Translations under genes and position numbers: made by a program
Part shown: positions 43,965-53,168 of the stretch, piece after piece
Layout: each line of letters begins with the position of its first letter
Numbering within the stretch: the stretch's first letter is position 1
The notes under the pieces: model-generated
Told to the model about the DNA's origin: nothing
The model's database searches: none
The model's input: the letters and a program-made list of their open reading frames with translations, nothing else
NCBI RefSeq assembly: GCF_014698845.1
Contig: NZ_JACJTV010000005.1
Location: 62,001 to 126,000, forward strand
From: Coleofasciculus sp. FACHB-1120
Lineage (GTDB): Bacteria > Cyanobacteriota > Cyanobacteriia > Cyanobacteriales > FACHB-T130
Length of the DNA stretch: 64,000 nt
Reading direction: 5' to 3'

Positions 43965-45083
43965 ATGACAGGCGCTATTTACCTAATTCAAGACAAGGGT
44001 CAGCTGGTTGAAATGATCGAACAGCCCTATGACTCGGAAGCTTTGCTGCAAAAACTGCTAGCCGACTATCCCAGTTTGTTAGCTGGTGACCAAATCAACA
44101 GTGCGGCACCGAGACGTTGGTTGTTAGTTTCACAGGAGATGCCCGTGCCATCTGAAGAAAATGGCTTCGACCGATGGGCACTCGACCATTTATTTCTCGA
44201 CCAAGATGGAATTCCAACTCTGGTGGAAGTCAAGCGCAGCTGCAACACTCAAATTCGCCGAGAAGTAGCTGGACAGATGCTCGACTATGCTGCTAATGCA
44301 GTGGTTTATTGGCCTGTCGAGAAAATTATTGCCCAATTTAACGCTAATTGTCAGGTAAAAAGTCAAGATTCTGAACAGATCCTCAGCAATTTTCTAGGCG
44401 CTGATGCTAACCCCTCTGAGTTTTGGGAAAAGGTCAAGACAAATCTGCAAGCTGGCAAAATCCGTCTAGTCTTTGTTGCTGACAAGATTCCTCCTGAACT
44501 TCAACGTATCGTGGAGTTTTTAAATAAACAAATGAATCCAGCGGAGGTATTGGCAATTGAAATTAACCAATACGTTGGTCAAGGCTTAAAAACTCTTGTT
44601 CCTAGAATTATTGGGCAAACAGTGGCAGGAAAATCAACGCAATCGCTACTGAATTATGAGAGTAAGCAATGGAATGAGTCTTTGTTCTTTCAAGAATTAG
44701 AGGCAAAAAAAGGGAGTGATGTAGCTCAAGCTGCCAGAAGCGTTTTCAACTGGATAAATTGTGAAAAAATGCAGGTGAGTTGGGGGAAAGGAAAAATTGA
44801 AGGGTCTCTGATTCCTAGAATAATCAGTTACAAAGGAGAAACCAGAAAGTTTTTCACAATTTGGAGTGGTGGCAATATTGAGATTTATGCCTACGAACCT
44901 CCATTTAACTTGGAAGACAAAAAGACTGAACTTATCAACCGCTTAAAATTAGTCGTAGGTAACTCGATTTCTGTTAATGCCTATAACTGGTATATTCCCT
45001 TGTCTGCACTGAAGGATGAGTTAATAGCGAAGCAATTTTTGGAAGTGATTGACTGGGCGATTCGGGAAATTAAAGCATCATAA
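43965..45083 (+). CDS. PD-(D/E)XK-nuclease-like protein, unknown role
   Basis: 372 residues from the ATG at 43965, with AAAGGA six bases upstream. Residues about 70-130 show a nuclease-fold pattern: DRWALDHLFLDQDGIPTLVE, VKRSCNTQIRREVAGQMLDYA. The Asp, the Glu-x-Lys (EVK) and the later Gln fit a PD-(D/E)XK core as in NucS- or Holliday-resolvase-like enzymes. The C-terminal half (about 230-370) is a separate mixed domain (YKGETRKFFTIWSGGNIEIY). No methyltransferase partner is seen. It could be a repair or defence nuclease; the substrate is unknown. Confidence 0.65.
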   Translation: MTGAIYLIQDKGQLVEMIEQPYDSEALLQKLLADYPSLLAGDQINSAAPRRWLLVSQEMPVPSEENGFDRWALDHLFLDQDGIPTLVEVKRSCNTQIRREVAGQMLDYAANAVVYWPVEKIIAQFNANCQVKSQDSEQILSNFLGADANPSEFWEKVKTNLQAGKIRLVFVADKIPPELQRIVEFLNKQMNPAEVLAIEINQYVGQGLKTLVPRIIGQTVAGKSTQSLLNYESKQWNESLFFQELEAKKGSDVAQAARSVFNWINCEKMQVSWGKGKIEGSLIPRIISYKGETRKFFTIWSGGNIEIYAYEPPFNLEDKKTELINRLKLVVGNSISVNAYNWYIPLSALKDELIAKQFLEVIDWAIREIKAS

Positions 45084-45205
45084 TTACGAATACAGGCTGT
45101 CACGTAATATAAGTTGGTAACTTTTAACCGATTGCTGGTAGTAATCATCTGCTAGATCAGCCTATTGATATCGCCAGCGATCGCATTTGCTTCTCAAACT
45201 TATCG

Positions 45206-45679
45206 CTATCCATCAGCAACCTCATCTTTAGTCCACGCACGAACCTCAAAAGCAGAGTCCCCAGCCATCCGCACGTAGAACAGTTGGTGGAAACCTTCAT
45301 TATAAGAGGGGCGTTGTAGCTTCTTGATTGTCGCGTAAATCGCTACATCTGGCACTCGTGCTTTACCTAAGCGCTGCTTGTTACGTTCCTGGCATTGATT
45401 CACCGAGGATTTAAAGTAATAACCGATAATTTCGGCTCCATACATATAGCCCAATTGAATGAGGGACGCCCGTTCTTCGACCGTTGGGTTAGTATTATCC
45501 ACAACAACCGATTGTCCCATTTCAAGGGCTTCTTTAATAAGTTGTGTCTGCCTTCTAGAGCGGTTCTTGTTGTTCCGCAGCAAATCTTTGCTGACCAGCT
45601 TATGCGTTTCAGAAAAATGAGTGTGATAGAAGGTACTTTTCCCAGAAGCCTGCAAGCCGATAAAGATGACTAACTGCAT
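45206..45679 (-). CDS. P-loop kinase, polynucleotide kinase-like
   Basis: 157 residues from the ATG at 45679. MQLVIFIGLQASGKSTFYHT is a Walker A as in T4 polynucleotide kinase and zeta-toxin-like kinases. THKLVSKDLLRN and SVVVDNTNPTVEERASLIQL give the DxxR-like and DNTN motifs of the PNK kinase domain, and FKSSVNQCQERNKQR the lid region. The phosphatase domain of T4 Pnkp is missing. It may phosphorylate RNA or DNA ends or another small substrate. It lies tail-to-tail with the nuclease-like gene. Confidence 0.78.
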   Translation of the reverse strand: MQLVIFIGLQASGKSTFYHTHFSETHKLVSKDLLRNNKNRSRRQTQLIKEALEMGQSVVVDNTNPTVEERASLIQLGYMYGAEIIGYYFKSSVNQCQERNKQRLGKARVPDVAIYATIKKLQRPSYNEGFHQLFYVRMAGDSAFEVRAWTKDEVADG

Positions 45680-45840
45680 AGACAATAGCCCATCAATAGT
45701 CATTATTTAAGCATAAGATTTAAAATAAAGGTAATTTTAAACTAATGGTAATTGCAGTCTCCAATTAACACTTGTTAATTTACTATTAAAAAAAATACAA
45801 GTAAAAAAATTAGCGAATACCATCAACTGTTATTTGGATA

Positions 45841-45884
45841 GAAGATGCGATCGCACTTAGTAGAATTTGAGCGATCGCATCTTC
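45841..45884. terminator. HIP1-containing inverted repeat after the coiled-coil gene
   Basis: GAAGATGCGATCGC (45841-45854) and GCGATCGCATCTTC (45871-45884) pair perfectly over 14 bp around a 16-base loop. It lies 13 bases past the stop of the minus-strand gene 45898-47184 and probably ends its transcript. Each arm contains a HIP1 octamer. Confidence 0.65.
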
Positions 45885-45897
45885 CTATATTTAACTT

Positions 45898-47184
45898 TTA
45901 CGCCGTTACTGCCTCGTCTTCAGCTTCATCTCTGAATTTAAAATACCAGTACAGGTTAGCAACAGCTAAATTTGAGGCTTTCTGTAAATTTGAGGTAACT
46001 AAAGTTTTATAACCTGCGATCGCAGCTTGCTGACTAATATAAGATTCTGGCTCTCGACGTAATTCTGGCTGCATCATAAATTGAAGCTGATCGCGTAAAG
46101 ATTGAGGATGAGATTTTTGCTTTAAATTTTCATAGAGTAAATGTTCTGGAGGCACTGCCAAGGCAGCTGTATCCGTGGTGACAGGCACTTCTGAATTGCT
46201 AAAATCGGCACTTTGGAGCAGTTTTAGTTCTGCTGGAGCCAGACTTTGCATCCAATCAACTTGATTTTGCCAAGATTCTAGTACAGCCAGATCGTGATCG
46301 TGAATGCGGGTGATTTCAGGAAAGAGAAAATCAAGCTCATCCTCTGTTTCACACTTATCAATAACATTCAGAGAATCTTGACAGATTTTGCCTTGGAGGT
46401 GCGAGAGGCGATCGCTTACAGCAGAAGGCTCATTCTGTACCTGATAAGTTGTAATAATTGCCTGCTCAATTGCCCAAGCACATTCCAGCCTGCGAAGCTG
46501 TCCAGCCGAACAGGTTGCTTCCAACAGATGACGGTTGTCATAATCAGCTAAAGCCTGAAATAACATCCCTCTAGCACCGTCAATTTCAGCATTTCTACGG
46601 TTCGCATCTTGTATTTGCATTGCAGAGCGAAGACGGTGAAGCGCCTGAGTAAATAGTCCGTAGGCTCGAATTAAAATTGTGCGATGGTTCCTAAATTCAA
46701 CATCCTGAGCAACCTGCTCAATCAATTCTTTAATTTCTGCACCTTGGTCTTTTAACGCCTGTTTTAAATCAATAAAACCTTCTTTGACTTCCAGCCTTAG
46801 CTGCCCTACTTCTTTTCTCAGTTTCATTGTTTGGTGCAGGTTCACTGCTGCCAATGCCCCTACAGCTACAGTTCCAACCCCAATAAAGGCTGTAGTTGCT
46901 TGCAGCACTCCTAAGCTTGTCTGGATACTTTGCAGTCCAGCTTGGACAGCTTGAAATCCCATGTGCGTTTGATACATCTGCACTCCACTTGTAACCAAGT
47001 GTAAAGGGCTTACCAGCGGCGATAGAGGGCTATTTTGGGCTACAGCACCGATGGCATGGGCGACAAACTGACCAGTAGATGCGTCTCTAGCCATGCCTAT
47101 TGGGACTCCTGCTGATGTAAAAACTTGCACATATTTACCAGCCTCGATAGCAGCCTGAATTGCAGGAGCAAATTGAAAATACAT
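45898..47184 (-). CDS. helical/coiled-coil protein with membrane segment, unknown
   Basis: 428 residues. Residues about 1-90 include FAPAIQAAIEAGKYVQVFTS and GMARDASTGQFVAHAIG. A hydrophobic stretch TTAFIGVGTVAVGALAAVNL (about 97-117) could insert in a membrane. It is followed by a strongly helical, probably coiled-coil region (LRKEVGQLRLEVKEGFIDLK, EIKELIEQVAQDVEF) and a helical remainder. No enzyme motif. It is divergent from a dynamin-like GTPase gene across 137 bases, which suggests the two work together, for example on membranes. I do not recognise the family. Confidence 0.6.
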   Translation of the reverse strand: MYFQFAPAIQAAIEAGKYVQVFTSAGVPIGMARDASTGQFVAHAIGAVAQNSPLSPLVSPLHLVTSGVQMYQTHMGFQAVQAGLQSIQTSLGVLQATTAFIGVGTVAVGALAAVNLHQTMKLRKEVGQLRLEVKEGFIDLKQALKDQGAEIKELIEQVAQDVEFRNHRTILIRAYGLFTQALHRLRSAMQIQDANRRNAEIDGARGMLFQALADYDNRHLLEATCSAGQLRRLECAWAIEQAIITTYQVQNEPSAVSDRLSHLQGKICQDSLNVIDKCETEDELDFLFPEITRIHDHDLAVLESWQNQVDWMQSLAPAELKLLQSADFSNSEVPVTTDTAALAVPPEHLLYENLKQKSHPQSLRDQLQFMMQPELRREPESYISQQAAIAGYKTLVTSNLQKASNLAVANLYWYFKFRDEAEDEAVTA

Positions 47185-47321
47185 ATTTCTACGTTGTTAT
47201 TAGTTAATGTTTTCGAGCCTAGCTTGTCTTACTCGGCGAAGATAACCGTATTTCCACGGAGTTAGTTTCTGCTGAATCTGGGAATACTAGAGTACAAATA
47301 CGCTATAGGCTCACAGACTTT

Positions 47322-49898
47322 ATGGATATTTCACTGGTTAGCTCTGAAGCTGTTGATTTGTTGTCGCGAATTACTGGACAAAAGCTGCGTAAACAGGATC
47401 TGACTCCTCCGGTGATATTTTTAGCAGCTTTGATAACCGTTCTGTTGGGAGTGATGCTTTTAGATGGCGCAGTCACAGATGAGGAAAAGCGACGCTGGCA
47501 GCAAACCCTTAATCGTTTTATTCCCTCAGAGGATGCGCGTCAGTTATCACAACTGATGAGTAAGGGAGTCCGACAGAATCAAGTTTATAAAAAACTGAAT
47601 GAGTTGCTAATCCTAACGGCTCCGTTTTCAGAATCAGAAAGATTGTTGTTGATTGGCTTTGGCTATGAAATGTCAGCAGCAGATGGGGATATGGACGCCC
47701 GTGAGAAAAAGTATTTAGAAGTAATTGCTAATCGGTTAGAGATTAACCCACAACACTTAGCAGTTTTAGAAGCTGGATTCAGTCATCAAGGTACTGTGGA
47801 ACCAGCAGCTTTAGAGGAGGTTCAGTCTTTACTAGATCCCGCTCGCTTCCACGCGCTTGATGCAGTATTTATCAAAGCTGCTAATGATCTGTTGGCGATT
47901 CTACCTGCTAAATCTAAACAGCAAGCCAAGCAACAACAGCGCCTAAACTTGCCCTATGAGGAGCTACAGCGGTTTCAAGGGTATCGGCAACAGTTAGAAA
48001 CCGCTTCTAAGCAACTTGCCGAGATTATCCAAGAAGGCACGAATGAGGGTGTACTGCCTAACAATCTAGCAGCACAAGTAGAGCAAGCGTCTCAGAAATT
48101 GAGTTCTCAGCGCTTCCGAGTGGCAGTTGTAGGAGAGTTTAGCCAAGGAAAATCAACATTATTGAATGCTTTACTAGGTGAAGAAATTCAACCCGTTAGA
48201 GAGATTCCCTGTAGCGGTACGGTGACAGTTCTCAGATATGGAGAGCAAAAACGGGTAATTTGCCGTTATAAAGATAAACGAGAGGAAGAAATTCCATTTG
48301 AACAGTACAAAATTAAAGCAGCAATTTCAGAAGAAGCCGCCTTGGATTGCGTCAGTGATGAATTAGCTCGTTCTGATATTGAAGAGATTATTTTTGAACA
48401 TCCCGATTTAGAGTTATGCCGAAGTGGTGTTGAAATAGTGGATTCTCCTGGGTTGAACGAACATCCTGACCGAACTGCGATTACTCAACAACTACTCAAA
48501 GATACAGATGCCGCGATTTTCCTAATCAATGCCTCACGTCCTCTAACTCAAGGAGAACGCGACTTGATCCAAGATTTGAAGACTCAATTAAATGGTGGGA
48601 AGACAGATGAGGCTGCCAACAATTTGTTTGTAGTTGTGAATTTTATGGATCTGTTGCGTAGTGAAAATGGTCGGCAGCAAGTTCGACAACGAATTGAGAG
48701 GTTTGTTCAGGGTCAAAATCCTATCGTAGCAGGTGAAAACCGCGTTCATTTCATTTCGGCTCAAGCGACGCTGGATGCAATTTTTGCGGGAACTGAGGAT
48801 GATTATCTGAAAGCGTTTCAGAATTTTACCGGGTCTATCGAGAAGTTTTTAACAACTGAGCGTGGATTGATAAAACTTCAGCAATCGACAACCGGGCTTA
48901 ATCGGATTATTCAATCTTGCTGTGATGAGCTAAATCAATTTGAGGGAATTTTAAATGGGAAATTAAAAGTTTCTGAAGAAAATAAGCAAAAACTTTTAGA
49001 ACAAATGGGTGAGTCTAGCGGTCGTGATGTCAAAATTAAGCTTTTAGCAGCTCAATTGGTAGAGGAATCAACTGATGAAGCTATTGATTCTTATAATGAA
49101 TGGTGTGAAGAATTAGGTGATATCATGGCTGAGAACAGTGAAGGCTGGACTTCTAACCATAATCAGAAAAAGAAACTGTTTCAGGACTATGCTAAGCAGT
49201 TCTCCACAGATATATCCAAGGAATTTAACACTTGGGTAGATGAGAGTATAAAAGGTTCTATTTTACTACCAAACCTAGAAGTATTAAATACGGAAATACG
49301 TCAACACATAGAAGCAATTCACGAAAGTATCCAAAGCTTTGATTCAAAAATTGGATCTAACCTAAGTGACCAGTTTGACCTCTCGCTTTCCACTGCTGGA
49401 GTCAAGATGAACCTTGCTTCATCAAGTAACTTGGATGATGATACCAAGGGAATTGGTTTATTTGGCAGTTTAGGTACAGGTGGGGCAGTTGCTGGGACGT
49501 TACTGGCATTTACAGGTCTTGGTCTTGTTCCAATAGCGATAGCTGGGGGGGCGGCGGCTGCTATTGCCGGGTGGTTATTTGGTGAAGATGAAGAAGAACT
49601 TGAACAGCAAATCAAACAAGAAGTTTATGAGCAAGGGTTTGACAAATTTAACGAATCGGCGCAAGAAGTTTTTGACAAGGTTAGCGAATACATTGCCTCA
49701 GTTTTTTACGAACGCTCAGAAGCGGCAATAGAAGTAATTGAGCAAGCAATCTCCTTATCTGAAAACTTCTTAGCCCAGGAGGAGAAAGCTCATACAGAAA
49801 CACTAGAACAACGTCAAGCTGAAAAAGCTTTTCTCTCTAAGAAGCGTCAGGAACTTGAGCAGGTGCAAAAGAATATTGAAGCAATCCTTCCTTTCTGA
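47322..49898 (+). CDS. TerB-like domain + dynamin-like GTPase
   Basis: 858 residues. A hydrophobic N-terminal helix (FLAALITVLLGVMLLDG) leads to a TerB-like helical domain (LLLIGFGYEMSAADGDMDAR, about 105-160). The GTPase domain has P-loop GEFSQGKST (271-279), the switch Thr in CSGTVTVLRYG, DSPGLNEHPD (from 374) and a VVVNFMD base-recognition segment. Long helices follow, then a Gly/Ala-rich hydrophobic hairpin (about 710-755, GGAVAGTLLAFTGLGLVPIA) and a terminal coiled coil. This is the layout of bacterial dynamin-like proteins that tubulate or fuse membranes. Some bacterial dynamins protect against phage; a defence role here is inference. Confidence 0.8.
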   Translation: MDISLVSSEAVDLLSRITGQKLRKQDLTPPVIFLAALITVLLGVMLLDGAVTDEEKRRWQQTLNRFIPSEDARQLSQLMSKGVRQNQVYKKLNELLILTAPFSESERLLLIGFGYEMSAADGDMDAREKKYLEVIANRLEINPQHLAVLEAGFSHQGTVEPAALEEVQSLLDPARFHALDAVFIKAANDLLAILPAKSKQQAKQQQRLNLPYEELQRFQGYRQQLETASKQLAEIIQEGTNEGVLPNNLAAQVEQASQKLSSQRFRVAVVGEFSQGKSTLLNALLGEEIQPVREIPCSGTVTVLRYGEQKRVICRYKDKREEEIPFEQYKIKAAISEEAALDCVSDELARSDIEEIIFEHPDLELCRSGVEIVDSPGLNEHPDRTAITQQLLKDTDAAIFLINASRPLTQGERDLIQDLKTQLNGGKTDEAANNLFVVVNFMDLLRSENGRQQVRQRIERFVQGQNPIVAGENRVHFISAQATLDAIFAGTEDDYLKAFQNFTGSIEKFLTTERGLIKLQQSTTGLNRIIQSCCDELNQFEGILNGKLKVSEENKQKLLEQMGESSGRDVKIKLLAAQLVEESTDEAIDSYNEWCEELGDIMAENSEGWTSNHNQKKKLFQDYAKQFSTDISKEFNTWVDESIKGSILLPNLEVLNTEIRQHIEAIHESIQSFDSKIGSNLSDQFDLSLSTAGVKMNLASSSNLDDDTKGIGLFGSLGTGGAVAGTLLAFTGLGLVPIAIAGGAAAAIAGWLFGEDEEELEQQIKQEVYEQGFDKFNESAQEVFDKVSEYIASVFYERSEAAIEVIEQAISLSENFLAQEEKAHTETLEQRQAEKAFLSKKRQELEQVQKNIEAILPF

Positions 49899-49924
49899 AC
49901 AAGTTAAGAAAGTGGAGAGAAAAG

Positions 49925-49963
49925 CAACAGCCGATTTAACAGCAGATGTTAAATCGGCTGTTG
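49925..49963 (+). terminator. strong hairpin after the dynamin-like gene
   Basis: CAACAGCCGATTTAAC (49925-49940) pairs with GTTAAATCGGCTGTTG (49948-49963), a perfect 16-bp stem with a 7-base loop, 27 bases after the stop codon. Confidence 0.8.
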
Positions 49964-50065
49964 TAGCGAAAAATAAGGTTAACAGGAAAGAGAGTAACTG
50001 GAGCGATCGCATTCTCCTCAATCTCAAAGAGCGATCGCACCCGTGAAAATATCTAGCAACATAGC

Positions 50066-52315
50066 TTAACGCACCACTTGCCGCATATAGTTTGCCCAAA
50101 CTTGGGCAGCTTGTCCGCTACTTCCTCGCGTTGGAGTGTTGTCGTCATTTCCCAGCCAGATGCCGGTAACGAGATCCTGACTGGGAACGTAGCCGATAAA
50201 CCACAAGTCAACACCGCTATTCGTGGTGCCCGTCTTCCCCACCTCTCCGAAGCCAATCGACGCCGCCCGTGCCGTACCCCCTCGCACTGCGCCCCGAAGC
50301 ATATTCGTCATGGTATCTGCGATTCCCTGAGACAGCACCCGCTTTGTCGCCCCGGCTTCCTCCTCGAAGGAGTAAATCACCCGGCAGGTTTGCGGATTAT
50401 TGAAATCTTTGCAATCGCTGCTGTCCCGAATCCGCTGAATAGCGTGGGCGCGATTCCAGACGCCGCCATTTTCCAAGGCACCGAAAGCCCCCGTCATCTC
50501 CAAGACAGTGGTTTCGCTTTGCCCCAACACCAAACCGGGAACCGGATTAAGCGGCGTTGTGATGCCCAGTCGTCTCGCCATCTCCACAACCCGCTCTAAA
50601 CCGACATCCTGCGCCACTCGCAGCGCGATCGCATTCTCAGACTGGGCAAGCGCGGTGTACATATCCGTCCCGCTACCCCCTACTCTTTCGCACCCCCGAA
50701 AGCGTTGACTCTGCCATACTACAGGGGCGCAAGAATAAAACTTTCCCGGCGAGTTACCTTGTTCAAGTGCTGAAGCGTAGGCAAAAATTTTGAAGGTGGA
50801 ACCCGGTTGTCGCTTGGCTTGAGTCGCGCGATTAAATTGACTTTTTTGAAAATCTGTGCCACCGACCAAGGCGCGAATTGATCCGTTGCTGGAGTCGAGG
50901 GTGACAATTGCTCCCTCAGAGAACCTGTAACTTCCCCCAATGGTATTAACTCCGTTGCGGAGGGCAGTTTCCGCCTTTTGCTGAGTCTCTAGATCCAGGT
51001 TGGTTTCGACAAAAAAATTGCCTTCTTTTGCCAGTTGCTCTCCCAACAAGAATTGGAGTTCGGTGAAAACGTAGCTGTAAAAATAGGGTGCCTTAATGCT
51101 AGCCAAAGCTTCTCTGGCTTTGGGGCTAACGTCAATACGCGATCGCCTTGCTCGTTGAGCTTCTTCCGCACTGATAAACCCCAGATTTGCCATGCGGTTG
51201 ATAATGCGATCGCGCAGTCCAATCGCCGTTTTATAATCCCGAATCGGATTAAAACTATTCGGTGCTGGCAAAATCGCCACCAGCGTCGCCGCTTCGGAAA
51301 TATTTAAGTCTCTGGCAGATTTATCGAAATAAAACTGAGCCGCATCCTCAAATCCGTTCGCACCAACCCCCAAGTAGATGCGGTTCAGATAATTTCGCAT
51401 GATCTCGTTCTTACTGTAGAACGTCTCCAGCTTCAGAGCGACGATCGCCTCCTTGATTTTTCGCCCCGCGCTATCTTCTGTCCCCACATACTCCCGAAAC
51501 AAACTCCGCGCCAACTGTTGCGTGATCGTGCTACCGCCTTGACGAATTCCGCCTCCCTTGACATTCGTCACCACCGCCCGTAGCGTGCCAATAGGATCAA
51601 CCCCGAAGTGCCAGTAATAGCGGCTGTCTTCCGATGCAATCACTGCTTGAGGCAGATACTTAGAAAATTCTGATAATCGCCCCAATTCCCGGTGCGCCAC
51701 CGTTCGGGGACGCTGTAACGGCGTCCCATCATCAGAATTAATTACTACTGGCCCTTGTACGCCAGGAGGCAAAGGTCGAATCGGAATATTACGCCACTCA
51801 AAAAGAATCCACAATGCCAATAAGCTGGTCAGTCCACCCACCCCATAGAGGGCGTAACGAGTCCCTAGCACGTACCAGGGGGGCGGATTGTGGTATTGAA
51901 GCCGAACCGCATCCGCCAATTCGGGTGGTCCTAGGGTGAGGATATCGCCGTGGCGTAGCATGAGGCTATTCAGCCGCCGTCTCCCCCGGTAAATGCCATT
52001 AGTGGAGTTTTCATCCTTGATGACAAAGGAGTGCCCGCGCCGTCCTTCTCGGTTTAGTGAAAGATGAACCTGGCTAACGACTGGATTGCGGATGACGATA
52101 TCGCAAGATTTAGAACTGCGTCCTAGTAAATAGCGATCGCCTAACAGTGGATAAACCTCTGCCTTCGCAGCACCGGCATCCTGCACCCACAATTCCGGCA
52201 CCTTGGCATTGGGCTTCAGCGCTAGCGCATTAAAATTTACCTTGGCTTGAATGGTCTGTACTGCCTGAGTTAGCTGACCCAGGATGGTTTTCGGCGGTTG
52301 TTGGGGTGAGGTCAT
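50066..52315 (-). CDS. class A penicillin-binding protein with N-terminal FHA domain
   Basis: 749 residues. Residues about 55-125 form an FHA domain (YLLGRSSKSCDIVIRNPVVS, HLSLNREGRRG, DENSTNGIYRGRRRL), then one membrane helix (ALYGVGGLTSLLALWILF). A GT51 glycosyltransferase follows (EDSRYYWHFGVDPIGTLRA, GGSTITQQLARSLFREY), then a transpeptidase with QPGSTFKIF (catalytic Ser), SENAI and KTGTTNSGVDLWF. It polymerises and cross-links peptidoglycan. The FHA domain faces the cytoplasm and should bind phosphothreonine, linking wall synthesis to Ser/Thr kinases. Such FHA-PBPs are known in cyanobacteria. Confidence 0.92.
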   Translation of the reverse strand: MTSPQQPPKTILGQLTQAVQTIQAKVNFNALALKPNAKVPELWVQDAGAAKAEVYPLLGDRYLLGRSSKSCDIVIRNPVVSQVHLSLNREGRRGHSFVIKDENSTNGIYRGRRRLNSLMLRHGDILTLGPPELADAVRLQYHNPPPWYVLGTRYALYGVGGLTSLLALWILFEWRNIPIRPLPPGVQGPVVINSDDGTPLQRPRTVAHRELGRLSEFSKYLPQAVIASEDSRYYWHFGVDPIGTLRAVVTNVKGGGIRQGGSTITQQLARSLFREYVGTEDSAGRKIKEAIVALKLETFYSKNEIMRNYLNRIYLGVGANGFEDAAQFYFDKSARDLNISEAATLVAILPAPNSFNPIRDYKTAIGLRDRIINRMANLGFISAEEAQRARRSRIDVSPKAREALASIKAPYFYSYVFTELQFLLGEQLAKEGNFFVETNLDLETQQKAETALRNGVNTIGGSYRFSEGAIVTLDSSNGSIRALVGGTDFQKSQFNRATQAKRQPGSTFKIFAYASALEQGNSPGKFYSCAPVVWQSQRFRGCERVGGSGTDMYTALAQSENAIALRVAQDVGLERVVEMARRLGITTPLNPVPGLVLGQSETTVLEMTGAFGALENGGVWNRAHAIQRIRDSSDCKDFNNPQTCRVIYSFEEEAGATKRVLSQGIADTMTNMLRGAVRGGTARAASIGFGEVGKTGTTNSGVDLWFIGYVPSQDLVTGIWLGNDDNTPTRGSSGQAAQVWANYMRQVVR

Positions 52316-52523
52316 GTCAGCGGCAAAAGGCTCAATGCAACTAGCAAGAGGTTTGTACTGAATATTCTAATCTCTTGCCTAGGGAGGCGTTATGGAAAAG
52401 GGGCAGAACTTAGAAAGATAGGTTTTTCACAAATCGTCTTTTCAAGGACAAAGAAGGGGATTCATTATCAACGGAAAAATCAGATTTCTCGCCCTTCCCT
52501 CCGCTTCCTCTCTCCTTATCTCT

Positions 52524-53033
52524 TCAGCGGGGTCTGCCAGATGAGGAGGGTTGATTCCAAAACCAGGCAATCAACAAACACACCATACCTACATTAATAA
52601 ACATATCTGCGAGATTAAATACGGCAAAGTGAATCAACCGAAAATCTAAGAAATCAACGACACAACCGCTGAAAAATTTATCGTTGATGACGCAACTGTT
52701 GAAAAATCGGTCAATTCCATTGCCCACCGCTCCGCCTAAGATAAAGCCACAGCCTAATTGTTCCCAGCGATCCAAGTTGGGGTTTACTAAAGCGAATCCG
52801 ATTAAGAATAGACTTACCCCCAAAGAAAGCCAGGGCAACCAAACTTCTCCTTGAAACCAGCTAAAAGCAGCCCCAGGGTTCAATTCATAGGTAAAGTGGA
52901 ATACATTAGGCCACAGCGCTAAGGTTTCTTTATAGACAAAATTCTGCACCACCCAATATTTAGTTACCCGATCTAGAATCAGGCTAACGAAAGCGGCGAT
53001 CCAAAAAAAATAATTTTTGAAATTAATTCTCAT
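52524..53033 (-). CDS. lspA: lipoprotein signal peptidase (signal peptidase II)
   Basis: 169 residues with four membrane helices. Marks: LDRVTKYWV near the N-terminus, ELNPGAAFSWF, GGAVGNGIDRFF and FAVFNLADMFINVG, which supply the two catalytic aspartates. It cleaves prolipoproteins such as Psb27 in the plasma membrane. The ATG at 53033 is itself part of a heptamer repeat tract. It lies downstream of bioB and bioY on the same strand. Confidence 0.95.
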   Translation of the reverse strand: MRINFKNYFFWIAAFVSLILDRVTKYWVVQNFVYKETLALWPNVFHFTYELNPGAAFSWFQGEVWLPWLSLGVSLFLIGFALVNPNLDRWEQLGCGFILGGAVGNGIDRFFNSCVINDKFFSGCVVDFLDFRLIHFAVFNLADMFINVGMVCLLIAWFWNQPSSSGRPR

Positions 53034-53077
53034 TAGTCATTAGTCATTAGTTATTTGTAATCAGTGATTAGTCAATC
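53031..53077. repeat. 7-bp tandem repeat tract overlapping the lspA start
   Basis: CATTAGT repeated three times, followed by degenerate units (AATCAGT, GATTAGT). On the minus strand the unit is ACTAATG, and the last one supplies the lspA ATG. Confidence 0.8.
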
Positions 53078-53168
53078 GTTCTTTGGTAATCAGTATAGGT
53101 AGATTGTCAACCTCCTACTCCATGACTGCTTGACCAACGAGGGCTTGACTAATGACCGGACCAACGAC

